Below are positions 33,301 through 43,868 of a DNA stretch of 64,000 nt, in pieces. The DNA comes from Amyloporia xantha. Lineage: Eukaryota; Basidiomycota; Agaricomycetes; Polyporales; Adustoporiaceae. The number at the start of each line of letters is the position of its first letter. Positions within the stretch are counted from its first letter, which is position 1. Under the pieces are notes generated by a model, which had not been told where the DNA came from, searched no databases, and saw only the letters and a program-made list of their open reading frames with translations. A program made the position numbers and the translations under genes. The stretch is taken from contig JAYKKR010000005.1 of assembly GCA_036971615.1 (NCBI GenBank), forward strand, positions 496,001 to 560,000, in the 5' to 3' direction.

Positions 33301-33765
33301 CCCGGAATGATACTGTAGAGAAGGATGCAGCACATCCTAAGGCTCATTTCAGGTACGGACTCGAGAGACACGACCGGCCCTCGGAATGCTGTCCAGTCGA
33401 CTAGCTCTAACCAGCAAGCCAGACCAGAGCCCCCGCCGAGGGCTTCCCAACACACACGTTGACCGTCATACCGTCATAGACACCGACAGACGGCGCATGT
33501 CGATCACGCGACAACGACGAGCCACCCCGGAACAGCCACGGCAGCAGAGGATGCACACCTGTGAGATCCACCTATAAAAGTCGTACACTGTGCGAACAGG
33601 GCCGCGGGCGCGGACATGGCGGGTGATCTTGAGGAAGCGGGTGAGGAAGAGGTAGGCGAGGACGAGGGTCTTGAGAGTGTCTAGCGAGGAGTTGTGGGTG
33701 AGGAGTGTGCGGGCGGTGGCGACGGTGCGCCTTGAGGCGGAGACGGCGGCGGAGGAAGAAGACAT
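30324..33765 (-). CDS. DPL1: Sphingosine-1-phosphate lyase
   Basis: This PLP enzyme of the endoplasmic reticulum splits phosphorylated long-chain bases into ethanolamine phosphate and a fatty aldehyde, the exit step of sphingolipid metabolism. Eleven exons give 560 residues: 33559-33765, 32418-32661, 31838-32090, 31653-31778, 31581-31599, 31307-31519, 31124-31251, 30997-31050, 30658-30907, 30463-30568 and 30324-30406. The N-terminal exon has a membrane segment ([17 protein letters not shown]). The core shows [70 protein letters not shown] and SISCDTHK, where Lys354 is the PLP Schiff-base residue and ends its exon, then [14 protein letters not shown] and [15 protein letters not shown]. Exon 5 is only 19 nt. 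Intron 1 is 897 nt, over ten times the usual length here, and carries a minisatellite. Length matches the family (yeast Dpl1 is 589). Confidence 0.95.
32713..32862 (-). repeat. Minisatellite, ten 15-bp units, inside DPL1 intron 1
   Basis: Ten tandem units of 15 bp with consensus TATGCRGGGTRGGTR (plus strand) fill 150 bp; neighbouring units alternate between two variants, giving a 30-bp higher-order period. The unit length is a multiple of three, so the array is open in several frames. On the coding strand, the frame that continues into DPL1 exon 2 reads proline-rich repeats of [10 protein letters not shown] type. Confidence 0.92.
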
Positions 33766-35256
33766 GAGTGTAGGATCGTCGCTGGTTGTAGTCGTCGTGA
33801 GCAGGGCGCAGTGACCGACGAGTCCGCATCCGGATGATTGCAGGCCGCAGCCATCGCCCGGACGGTCTCGGCCCCCAGCGTCAATGATGACGCGCGTCGT
33901 CTGATCGAGCTCGATCGCGATTTCTTCTCGCGACGCGTCCGACACGCATATGCGGACCCCGGTCATGCTCACTCTGCGATGCGATGTGAGCACGATACAT
34001 TATACTGCACCGGGGTTTTGTTGGGAATAGCTCATACAGTTCCTCCTTTTTTTGAGGGGGGGCCATTTGTCGACGAGTGCAAATCGTGACCTGAGACAGT
34101 GCTTCCACTCCCAGGATCCCAATGCTCAGTCCCATAATTCCCATATTTTGATGTTGCAGTAAAGTATTAGTATGCGGGCGGCCCCTCGAGACGCCGGCGC
34201 TCGTCCATTCCTCCGCGTTTTCGAGTCCGAGATCTGCGCTACTTGCGTCGGATAGTATGCCGTGCAAGCACTGCCTCATCATAATATCGAGGGCAACGGT
34301 ATGACCACTCTATGAGCACCGAATACCTCTGTTCCTTGATTTTGGCCAATTGGTATTGCAAGACACAGATAGAGAAAATACATATATGCGTGCGCCTACA
34401 AGACACGTATGATCGCACTGGTGTCTGAGTCCACGCAACGGCTCCCGTGGTCTATTGCATACTCAACGCCGTGGTACAACCCAATAGTCTAGACACATAC
34501 AGTAGCACAAATAAGAAATCAGTCTTGGCTCCCGACACCATGGAGATACCAGACATCCGCTCCCCTGAATTAGCGGGACACGACTCTGCAGGCAGTGTCA
34601 GAAAATTACGTCGACCCCCGGTACCTAGGCTGGGCGCGAGATTTCCGCGGTACATGTCCGTGTCGCTGAATCGAAGTGTGAACTTGGACAGAATGAAGAT
34701 TTTCGCAGCGCCCACTCGACGGCTGCACCGACTGAATCACCAAATAGCCGCCTCCAGGATGAATAGAACAGCGCCCTCAATCATCATCGTAGAATCGTAA
34801 AAGACGGGATGAATGTCGCCTGCGTAACGAATACCGCAGCTAGTTGTATGCGGCTTACCATTCCAGACCGCCTCTGAGCGCTTTGCGCACCGAACGATGG
34901 CTTCAAAAATATGTCAGCATTTGACATTGACGAAGGCTGAAGGCAGTGCGCACCTTCGGCGTGTACGCAGCATTACGTGCTCGGATGGCGTGCCTTCTCG
35001 CTCACAGCCTTCAGATGCCGGTCTGACGATCAGAGTGTCATCCCTGGGAGCATGCTGGACGTACTGAGTGGAGGGAGTCCAGCTATGGCACTGCCTCATC
35101 GAGGCAGCAAAGGAAGCGAAGAATCACCCGGATTGATGGCTACGGCTGTCCACCTAGTGTGTAGTGTGCACAGCACCGGGGAAAAAACCAAGGTACCATG
35201 CACGTCCCTTTGCTGGGCATACACATATCCCAGCTATAGGACAATAGAAGACACCC
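33766..35256. other. Spacer between DPL1 and the 35257 gene
   Basis: It includes the DPL1 promoter side (33.8-34.1 kb). The minus-strand frame stays open upstream of the chosen DPL1 start as far as about 33993, so a longer N-terminus cannot be excluded. Nothing else is recognised. Confidence 0.4.
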
Positions 35257-36046
35257 ATGAGCGCGGTTGAGAACAATGAGGCTGTGGCTGCACCCAGACG
35301 GTCCGCTTATATCTTCAGCGCAACGGGAGGATTGGAGGAATCACTCACCAGCTCGATCCACCCACTTGGAACGAAGGAATATCGCCTGCACGACACTGCC
35401 TGTGCTCGATGCTACAGCCCCGTCTTCTGGGTCGCCACCGCGTTCACACCCCTCGCTCGTTTCGAATCGGATGTAGACGATGCCGGCACCGAAGCCAACG
35501 TCAATGCAAACGAAGCGCTAACGCAAAATACGGCCAACCAGCGCAGCTCATCCCTCGAGTGTCAAGCTCAGGGTGAAGCCCCCGAGTAAGTCGCAGGCCG
35601 CACGGCAATCCACGTAGCTGTGACACGCATACTTACGACAAGATTATTACAGAAACATCCCAGCTATCCACATCCCGACGTCAGCTCTTCAATTTTCCGT
35701 CGAGCTCTCGCATCAGAGCGTCGGTGGTTTGCAGAAACGCTCCGACTCGAAGACACCATGGAACCATAGCCACAATCTTGTATGCCGCACGTTTCACGAG
35801 GGCACGAAATGCCATGCTCACCGCTCCATTCCTAACAGGCGATTATCGATGACAATGAGGTCCGCCTCATCGCAGGGCAGCTTGGTGGGAGGTGGACACG
35901 AACTCTGCAGACGCTGGTAAGCTGACGCGCGGGCAGAGTGGCGAGCCTGGGACAGGCATCGGAATGTCCGCCCCGATCTGTCCACCTTCGCCTCGATCAC
36001 CACCACCGAGCAGGGCCTCTGCATCACTCCCACCCTCAAGATTTGA
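35257..36046 (+). CDS. Four-exon gene of unknown function, 203 residues
   Basis: Exons 35257-35585, 35653-35779, 35839-35884 and 35937-36046 join in frame through GT...AG introns of 52-67 nt. The model was built by chaining splice sites, not by similarity. Each intron removes a stop or a frame change, which argues for real coding. The N-terminal part (SAYIFSATGGLEESL) holds a pair of cysteines in ACARCYSPVFWVATAF, then an Asn/Ala/Thr-rich linker. The C-terminal part is better ordered: AIIDDNEVRLIAGQLEWRAW, then RPDLSTFASITTTEQGLCIT. There is no signal peptide or membrane segment, and I do not recognise a family. Transcript evidence would decide it. Confidence 0.5.
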
Positions 36047-36665
36047 ATCTCCTTTTCTGATTCCTTGACTTTTGTAGCTCCTAGACCATGCTTCATTAAT
36101 TACATCACAGATCTCTTGATAAATAAAAACATCTATCCCATGTTCAATAGTGAACAGTCAGTCTGACACAGATATGTTCATTATTCATATTCATATAAAA
36201 ACAAATTCAGGTTTGTTTGAATTGGTTTGCAGCAAACTTTTGTGTTGAGTGAAGCAAACAGACTGTTCAGCCTTTGTGAACATCTCTGAATTGATCAAAA
36301 ATATAGAACAGATTAGAGATCTTCTGGTGCCATAAGCTTACTAGGAAAATTAAGAAGAGGTGGCAACTATGAGACACAACATTTTAAATATTATTAGTCA
36401 TTCTGCCTTCATAAGTAAGCCCAGAATATTACCATTAGATACAGCAAGAAAACAACTAGATTTGACGCATTGAGCCTTAAGCGACGGTGAGAAGGTATGA
36501 GTTAGACGGTGTTACTTCATGAGTTGCCTTATTTAGCGCCAAAGCAATCCCGATCACGCTGAAGTGCTTGAAGTTGTTATGTAACTGCAACGAACGTCGC
36601 GACTTGCCCTCGCCTGTGGACGATAGCGGTCACGACTACTTTCTGAACGCATAGTGAACTTTAGA
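36047..36665. other. AT-rich spacer before prefoldin
   Basis: This stretch is clearly more AT-rich than its surroundings and includes the fold-back repeat at 36109-36322. No ORF is supported. Confidence 0.5.
36109..36322. repeat. AT-rich imperfect inverted repeat (fold-back)
   Basis: The left arm, starting AGATCTCT at 36109, and the reverse complement of the right arm, ending at 36322, share blocks in the same order: AGATCTCT, ATGTTCA, and TGAACAGTC. The arms are about 60-70 bp and the loop about 90 bp. Mismatches and small gaps are frequent, so this may be a decayed small transposon or a chance fold in AT-rich DNA. Confidence 0.45.
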
Positions 36666-37279
36666 ATGCGAATGGTACGTGTTTGAATTACTCCTCTGAA
36701 GACCGTTCATTACTCAAAATACAAAAGCTGGCGCAGGAAGACGAAAATGAGGACACCGCTGAGGTAACATGGGGTGCGCAGTTTTATGATATTCCTATCT
36801 TGGGGCTCTCTCACTTTGTTGGATTGTAGAGGATCAGCAACGCATAAATACTTTCTCGAAGCTGAACACGCGGCTCCGCGGCATTGAGGAGAAAATGGAG
36901 GGGCTGAAGGTCGATATACATCTGTCGATACGTTCTTCCGCTGTTGACTGTGTCTGTTGCAGCAAGAGAAAGAGGCGCTTGATGATCTATCGATGGAACT
37001 CGAGCTTGCAGATGAAGACCAGCTTGTCATGTACGTCTGCTCTGTCCCTTCAGCGAGTGAATTGGTATTCTAATGCACGATATAGGTACAAAGTGGGAGA
37101 AGCATTTTTGCACCTTCCCACATGGTCGCGCTTTGAAGCGTCTCGAAAGAGACCAAGCCAATCTCAGCGGTGAATTGTCCAAGTTGCGCGAACGTGCGGA
37201 AGAATGTGAGAAGTCGATGAAGGAACTGAAAGTGATCTTGTACGCTAAGTTTGGCCGCGCAATTAATTTGGACGAGTGA
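36666..37279 (+). CDS. GIM3: Prefoldin subunit 4, with an apparent +1 frameshift
   Basis: Prefoldin is a hexameric chaperone that hands unfolded actin and tubulin to CCT; subunit 4 is a beta-type subunit of about 130 residues. Exons are 36666-36674, 36728-36773, 36830-36909, 36963-37030 and 37086-37279. The product reads EVTWEDQQRINTFSKLNTRL, then KEALDDLSMELELADEDQLV and MYKVGEAFLHLP, a clear match. Directly after this, family similarity jumps to the next frame: HGRALKRLERDQANLSGELS, ending KVILYAKFGRAINLDE. The break is at about 37117-37122 in the CCTTCCCACATGG stretch, with one base too many and no room for an intron. Read literally the protein would end after about 20 aberrant residues. 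A sequencing or assembly error in the C run is the simplest explanation; a real mutation is possible. It is convergent with muskelin, 135 bp apart. Confidence 0.85.
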
Positions 37280-37414
37280 AGGATGTTTCGAGTGACTTAA
37301 GTGCGTTGCCCGCGTTTCACGTGTAACTTTTACGAGCATCTCCTCCACTGTAGCTATATCATACATGAGTTTCTCTCTATCAAGCGTACACATTCATCGT
37401 CCACTAAGCGGCGA

Positions 37415-40400
37415 TCAATCCTGTCCATCTGTATTTACTAGGTCCAACAAGCTCTTCTCTGGCTGTCTCGCGTCTTCATTGATGAACTCCAGCAATTTCT
37501 CGAATACATGCGACCGCTGCCTGAATCTCGCTGGTGACGGAGGGGAGCCTGCACGTGTCGCCCTTTCCAGTGGGTCATCGTCCATTGCGGTCACGGTCTT
37601 CATGGGCGTCACACTCGGATACTCGGCAGTAGTTTCGTCAGCTGTCCGGTCCTCCATCTCTTGGTCTTCATTCTGCAGTGATGATATTGAGGTTGACATT
37701 GCCTCTTGGGAAGTGAAGCCCCTGTCGTCACTTACCAGAGATGAGGACGACGCTGGCCCCAACGTAGGTTGTGGCGGCACAGCTAACAAATGCGAAAGTA
37801 GAGACCGGAATACTTCTGCTTCGCCCGGGTCACTGTGATTCACCACAGAAGACACTTGTGTTTGAAGGAAGGCGAGCGTCCTGGCTGCTGGTTCATCTGT
37901 GCACATTTCGCGAAACCTAGACGTGTGAGAAATTAACGACAAGGACGTCAAATAATTGACTCGACGCGACTTACTGCTGCTGCCGAATCTCGGAGGTGGC
38001 ACGTCGTACAATATCTTCCAACGGAGGTCTGAAGCACAGCAAGGAATACGTCAGCAACACCGCTTTGCATGTCACCGCATCACTGACCGTTCCAGATGCA
38101 TTTTCCACAAATCGTCCAACCGATTCTCCCCAGCCGCTTCTGGGCCCTCTAGAGCATGTATGTTCTCTGCTCCTGCAGTCGTCACATATGGGGCCTCGCC
38201 ATCCTGCCTCACGATCCCAGAGTTCCCGCCATGCATATAGACGACCTTCGAGCCAGAATCATAAACTACTTGATGGGCGTAACGAGGCTGTGGACATTCT
38301 ATTTCGGACGAGTCGTCATGGGACAAGAAGGCTTGGTCTTGCCCTGAATTCTGAGGGTGAATTCTACTCCACTTCCCTGGCCGATCCGGCCGCTCGTAAC
38401 GGTAGATCCACAAAGGGGACTCCTTCTCCAGGGCAATCAAGCCAGTGCGGTTACGTGTGAGACCACAGAACCTGATCAATGTGAACATCAGTAAGCACTC
38501 GACGTCTAGTCGATTCCATATCCGAATTATATCCCGGGTTGGGCGACTCACACATATATTTCTCGCAACTCAGGATCTATAACGGCCCTCTGAGTGAAGC
38601 ACGCGTCCGGACCACCCGCAGGCGTGAAGTTTGAGAAGAGCTCTACCACGGTCCCGGTGGGGATATGGTACGAGTACATATCTGACAAGTACTTGTCGTC
38701 CCGCTGCCCTGCGAAAATGAACAGAGTACGACTTTTCGGTTCGAGGACCATGGAATGACCTATTGAGGTGGTGTGAGTTACAGAGTAGCTCCATATGAAC
38801 GTACATACCGAATCGCGAAGGCATGCTGGGATAAACTCCGCTTCCATCAGACGTGCTGCAGCGCCGATGTCAGCGAAGGCCTCGACACTCTTATGGTACA
38901 AGAATCAACTGACTCGAGTGGGGACCATGACCCCGTGCGGACATCATAGGCATACAATCCAGAATACTTGCATGTGTCCCAGTTCCCGTCGACTATGCGA
39001 CCGCCCGATACGTAAATTATCTGCGCTTCAGAGTCCATGGTCATTTGGTGGTCGAATATGAGAGCTGGACCGTCCGAGGACTAGACAAGTCGGGCCACCA
39101 TCAGCGACAGTCAACGCAGAAGTGCACAACCTTACCGCAGTATCAATGGACAGCAAATCCCACTTCCCAGCATCCAGGCCTCGCGTATGATATCGATAGA
39201 ACTCTGAGCAGTACGATGACCACTGCAGGGGAGTCACGGCACGCGCCCTTGGGGTGTCCGACGCACGAGCAGCACCATCAGCTTCTCCAGGGCTAGTAGG
39301 CCTCGACAAATCCGCCGCCGTCCTCCCATCTCCACCCGCGGCGCGCGCGCCCACTGGCTCCAGCGCATCCCCGTCACCCAGCCTGCCCAGGAGGTATATC
39401 GACCCCGTCTTGCTATCAAACACCATCTTGTGACACGCACGCGGCCCGGGCCCGTTCATCTCGCGGCTCGTCGCGAGACTCAGCAGGCGCCACGAGTCTG
39501 CGCGAACGTCGTACACCCAGAAGTCGTCCAGGCTACGTTGGCCGTCCCACCCGCCGAAGAGGTAGATGAGCCCGTTCTGCTCATCCATGCACATGGCGTG
39601 GCCACCGCGCTGGCGGGGCGCATCCCCGTCGGCGTTGAGGCCGTGCAGCCGTGTCCAGTGAGCCCGTGGTGGACAGGCATGGCGGTAAGAGGTGAATAGG
39701 CCTGCTGAGGATATCTGAGGGAGGAGCCGTTGTGAGCGGGACCAGTCGCCTTTAAGGACGAGGCTGTCGTAGAGCTCGGTAACAAGCGGGTGCTCGAGTT
39801 GCAGGCCAGAGCGAGAGAGGATGTCATTGAAAGGAGTGAGGAAACGGCGTTGGCGAAGGTGCTTCAGGACATGTCGCAATACGGATGCTTCGCGATACTA
39901 AAACTGCTGCCTCAGCTGAGTTACACAGGATAGAATGACATACGCTTGCCTCGTCATGTTTTTCACTAATCCGTCGCACAAATGACTCTTCAGAGATGCC
40001 AGACAGTACGACGTGCCATATTGAAGTGTGAAAACTCTGGCCATGTGCCCTTCATGACAAGGACGAAGGTCATACAGATCACGGAGAGGAGAACATATGG
40101 AAGACCCACGACAAAGGGACGATCTTAACATAGCGAGTAGGAAAACATATGCCCGCGCGGTTCGTGTGTCTAATCGGAAACTTCTCTGGAATGGAATCAT
40201 TCTTGAGGCCCGCGTGCAATACCTGAAGAAAGCACTCAATAACAGGCCTCACATCCCAGGGTGTAGGCGCCTGCCTCGGTCATGTTGTCTTCGTTCAATC
40301 CTACGTATATTTTGAACTCCTTCATGTTGCATGGATGCGCTGAAATTTCTGGTATAAATAATACCTGGTGCAGCACGCAAAACGCGCTCACCCTTATGAT

Positions 40401-40727
40401 ACTGAGTGTATGACTAATATTAGACCGAGTACTGTCACGGATATGTAGCGACATACTTTCCCAAATGTTATGCTCTCTTTGAGCCTCTTCAGCTGTATGT
40501 TACAAGAGGCAAATAGCTTACACTCAACTGAGTATTGAGAGGCTCGCCAGACGAAGGAGCATCCACTGCTTGACGTTCGGTGACTGGTACGCGCCGCTCC
40601 ATCTGCTCGTTTGATCCATGGGCTTGTCTACAAGGATGTTCTCTGCAGCATAGATGCCACTGTGTTCCGAACAATCTGCAATAGAATACTCCAACTGTAC
40701 AGGCTGAGGGTGGTCAAGACAATCCAT
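37415..40727 (-). CDS. Muskelin-like protein (discoidin, CTLH and kelch repeats)
   Basis: Muskelins are kelch-repeat proteins; the animal protein is a substrate-handling part of the CTLH/GID ubiquitin ligase. Exon 1 (40529-40727) begins the discoidin-like domain: QLEYSIADCSEHSGIYAAEN, then ILVDKPMDQTSRWSGAYQ. A 20-nt exon (40457-40476) supplies KSITFGK. Then come HPCNMKEFKIYVGLNEDNMT, GLKNDSIPEKFPIRHTNRAG, FPTRYVKIVPLSW and SIWHVVLSGISEESFVRR. The CTLH-like part is ASVLRHVLKHLRQRRF through LYDSLVLKGDWSRSQRLL. Kelch blades follow, for example RGGHAMCMDEQNGLIYLFGG, CHKMVFDSKTGSIYLLG and TQRAVIDPELREIYV. The C-terminus VFEKLLEFINEDARQPEKSL is also family-typical. The acceptor of exon 3 is uncertain, and the intron at 40223-40274 needs a GC donor. 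The exons add up to a full-length protein. Confidence 0.9.
40223..40274 (-). other. GC-AG intron in the muskelin gene
   Basis: The donor GAG|GCAGGC and the acceptor TTCAG join NMTE to VLHAGLKND in frame, as in the family. All GT donors nearby are in the wrong phase. Confidence 0.65.
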
Positions 40728-41411
40728 GGGGACCAGTGCCAAGTGCGACTCGAGCCAAAGAAAAAGAATGAGGTGATATGTCGAACGTTCAACTGCGGTC
40801 AAACTTCAAGCAAATTGCAAGACCGAGGCTCTATTCCAACCAGAGTTGACCGTTGAGCACCGTAGTAATCATAAAGCAGTAGTGCACAAGTGGCACAAGG
40901 TGAAGACGCCTGGAAGTCTCAACAACAATTGTCGTCACGCCCAGATGCCGAGATCTGGTAGATAAGTCCGCGTCGATCACTTTGCTCTGCGTGGTCGTGA
41001 AGTGAGTCAGTACTAGTGACGACGGTCCTTGGAATACATTCAACATCTACGAATCTGTCCTCTTATTTGATTCACGATCTTCTCTGAGTCGTCCTTTACG
41101 CGTAATTACGATCATAGCAGCGACTCGAGATTACTCGGTGTTCTACTCATAAAACTATCCCAGCTACTAGCGGGTCTTCGACTTCTTTCTTTCCCGACTA
41201 GTAGGAACCCGTCTACTAAAGATTCGCTGCGAATCACCGGTGCTTAGCCACTAATACCAGGTCGATTCAATCTGTCACAGGCGAGGCCAAAGCATCTGCA
41301 TATTTCCAATAATCGCACATATACCAGAAAAACTTGCTTCTCATTCATTCCACGTTGTACAAGATATTTGAGCGCGTCCATCTTGGCTAGTCCCTCTTGG
41401 CCACAATCTGT
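40728..41411. other. Spacer between muskelin and the cupin gene
   Basis: It should hold the muskelin promoter and the cupin 3' UTR. No ORF with similarity or repeat was recognised. Confidence 0.4.
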
Positions 41412-42213
41412 CTATTGCTTCGCCCACGCCGGAGGGTCATCCTTCCCCTCTTCCTCGAGTTTTTCCCCTTGCTCCAGGGTATCGTGAACTGTATTCGCCT
41501 TGTGCTCCGCAGGCGCGTATACCTTGCATGAATGTCGTAACGGATTATCTATATATTTGATGGGACTTTACTCACAGTGGAAACGATCAAAGGATTAGGG
41601 CCCGTATTGATAAACTGGACAATTATATGTGAGTACTTCGAGTATCATGCTATATTTTTTGATGAGCTCACGTTATGAAGCGTTCCAGCAGGTATGATGA
41701 CATGATCGCCGGGGCCAATGTTATCCTTCTACACGTCAATTCAAGTCGGCGACTTCAGGAATAATCAGCAAAAGATACGGAGACATACATGTTTTCCATC
41801 TGTTATTGCCTGTCCGGTACCAGACACAAAAGAAAGATGCTGATCTACGCTGTGCGTTTCCTGTCACGGAGCGTCAGCGAGCCTTGCGGCAGCTTAAGAG
41901 GCTACATACCTCCCCTATCTCTCCACCGACAGGGACGGTCATGATGACAAGCTGTAACGGAAAATCCGTCAACGTTGCCCGTAGTATACCATCGCTAAAG
42001 GATCGAAACTACCTGGCTATGACGTCCCGTCCAGACCACCCGCCTGAACTTGTCGCTTTCGGAAGCAAGTTTGGCGATGTTATGGATGACCGCTGCTTTC
42101 TTTGGCGGCGTTGTGTTGGGCTTTGGGGGAGCCATGACACTACGAGACAGGATACGGGTGGGTCTAAAGCAACGACGAGCGAGGATGGTGGTCGAGGTGT
42201 ATGTACGGAACAT
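41412..42213 (-). CDS. Small cupin-domain protein
   Basis: Six exons give about 172 residues. The conserved part is a single double-stranded beta-helix: FRRVVWTGRHSQLVIMTVPV, GGEIGEETHSVDQHLSFVSG, TGQAITDG, then IGPGDHVIIPAGTLHNFINT and NPLIVSTVYAPAEHKANT. The first cupin motif (GEEtHsvDQ) and the second (PAGTLHNFINTG) keep the His and Glu/Asp residues that usually bind a metal. Bacterial relatives are annotated as mannose-6-phosphate isomerase-like cupins, but the activity is not known. The first 35 residues (MFRTYTSTTILARRCFRPTR) are basic and hydroxylated and look like a mitochondrial presequence. An ATG 27 bases further upstream is in frame, but it lies too close to the TATA box to be used. 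The acidic tail is LEQGEKLEEEGKDDPP. Confidence 0.82.
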
Positions 42214-42546
42214 GAGGGGAAAGACTATCGACGGCAACATGACAGTCTTATATATAACGCGTCCAACTCTTCACTTTGGTCTCGTTTTCTTCACGATTTC
42301 TGGATGTCGAAGTAATATAGAAGGCACATTTGACAGGAGCTGAGCTTGCTGTCTTCAATATTCCTGACGTCACCGCCGACAACAGTACAGAGTCCTAAAT
42401 TCGCTATGCGAGAGGGCCACACTTAAGTCAAGAGACGGTCTCCTATACCTGAGATTGTCATTTAAACACCTGATGATAAATACAACAATATTGAGCAAGT
42501 CTACACATTCGTAAACCGATTTGATCCAGTAAATGTTACACGGCAT
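42214..42546. other. Spacer between the cupin gene and ERG19
   Basis: 333 bp holding the cupin promoter (TATA box at 42247) and the ERG19 3' end. Nothing else seen. Confidence 0.5.
42247..42256 (-). promoter_or_regulatory. TATA box of the cupin gene
   Basis: TATATATAAG on the minus strand lies about 35-45 bp upstream of the chosen start at 42213. It implies transcription begins close to the ATG and supports the shorter N-terminus. Confidence 0.5.
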
Positions 42547-43868
42547 TTAGACGGTCTTGGGCAACCCGTCAGATCCGAGCAGCGCCTCTTCTGTAGCCAA
42601 AACCCTTGGCCCATCTCCAACTCGAGTGTGAATGAGCCCCTTCACAGCACCCACTCCGAACGGCTTCGCCACAGCGGCGTTGAAGCCATCGACAACCTTA
42701 CCCTCCACGCCAGCAGTGCCGAAAAGCCCGAACGGATCCTTGAAAGGCTCCGCCTGTGGGAAGTACTTGATAACGAGCTCGATGATCTCCTTCAGGTTTT
42801 CCTTCGGCGCGTAGATGACGGCGTTCGGGCCCGCGTCGTACGTGTACGCCGCCTTGAGCTTCCCGCCGTTCGCAACAGAAACGCGGTTGTACTCGACGAT
42901 GAGCGCGATGATCGCACGCGAGACGTCGTTCATGTAGAAGATCGGCGGGTCCGTGTCGAGCGCAACGGCATGGAACTGGTTTGAATCTTGCATCGTGATC
43001 CGCGCGAAGGAGTCAAAGTCGCGCGCGAGGATGGCCTCCGAGATCGCCTTCATGCGCTCGGGCACGACGTACTTGATGCGGTGCTGCAGCAGCGCGGACG
43101 TCTCGACGGTACGCTGCATGCCCGATGTGGACGAGGTGCCTTTCTTGTCGTCCGAGACGACGCAGATGAGCGCGTGGATGTCCGGCCAGTGCTCCCGCGG
43201 TGCGACCTCAACGGCGAGAGAGTCGGAGCCATCGGGCTTGGAGCCCATCTCCCAGGCTACGAAGCCGCCGAAGAGGGAGCGGCAGGCGGACCCAGAGCCT
43301 TGGCGGGCAATGAGCGAGAGTTCGGAGGGGGTGGAGGGGAGGGAATAGAGCGCTGCGAGGGAGGAGACAAGGGCGGAGAAGCCTGAGGCGGAGGAAGCGA
43401 GCCCTGCCGCGGTGGGGAAGTTGTTACGGGAAGAGATGTGGACGGCGTATGAGGAGAGCTAGGAAACGTCGGAGCAGCGTCATTGCCAATCTGGATCATA
43501 ACTAATGCCAACAACGTACCTTCGGTAGGCTGGAATCCTTGTCTTCCAACTGTCGTCGTAAGCCCTTCATCTCTTTAATACATGTGGCGAGCCTGCCGCC
43601 TTCCTTGACCTCCTCCTCGGTACCATTCAGCCATAGCCTGTCTTTCTCGAAGGAAAGATCAGCTCGCGATGTCGTCGTTGAACGGAGGTGGTCCTGATCA
43701 AGGGTGACGGAGAGGGAAGAGTTTGTGGGTAAAATAAGCTTCGTATCCCGTTTGCCCCAGTACCTGTAAATCGTCAGCGACCCCGCGATGAGCCCCAATA
43801 GACCCTCGAGCTCACTTGATGCAGGCAATGTTCACCGGAGCAGATGTCGTCGCTTGGTATACAGGCAT
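42547..43868 (-). CDS. ERG19: Mevalonate diphosphate decarboxylase
   Basis: The enzyme makes isopentenyl diphosphate from mevalonate 5-diphosphate with ATP, the last step of the mevalonate pathway that feeds ergosterol and terpenoids. Three exons (43763-43816... see below) are 43816-43868, 43520-43763 and 42547-43458, giving 402 residues, the normal size. The N-terminus APVNIACIKYWGKRDTKLIL and NSSLSVTLDQDHLRSTT are diagnostic. The GHMP ATP-binding loop is NNFPTAAGLASSASGFSALV, followed by LIARQGSGSACRSLFGGFV. Later parts, VSDDKKGTSSTSGMQRTVET, FYMNDVSRAIIALIVEYNR and KAAYTYDAGPNAVIYA, are also conserved; the aspartate of the last is catalytic. All splice sites are canonical and nothing is broken. 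Confidence 0.96.
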
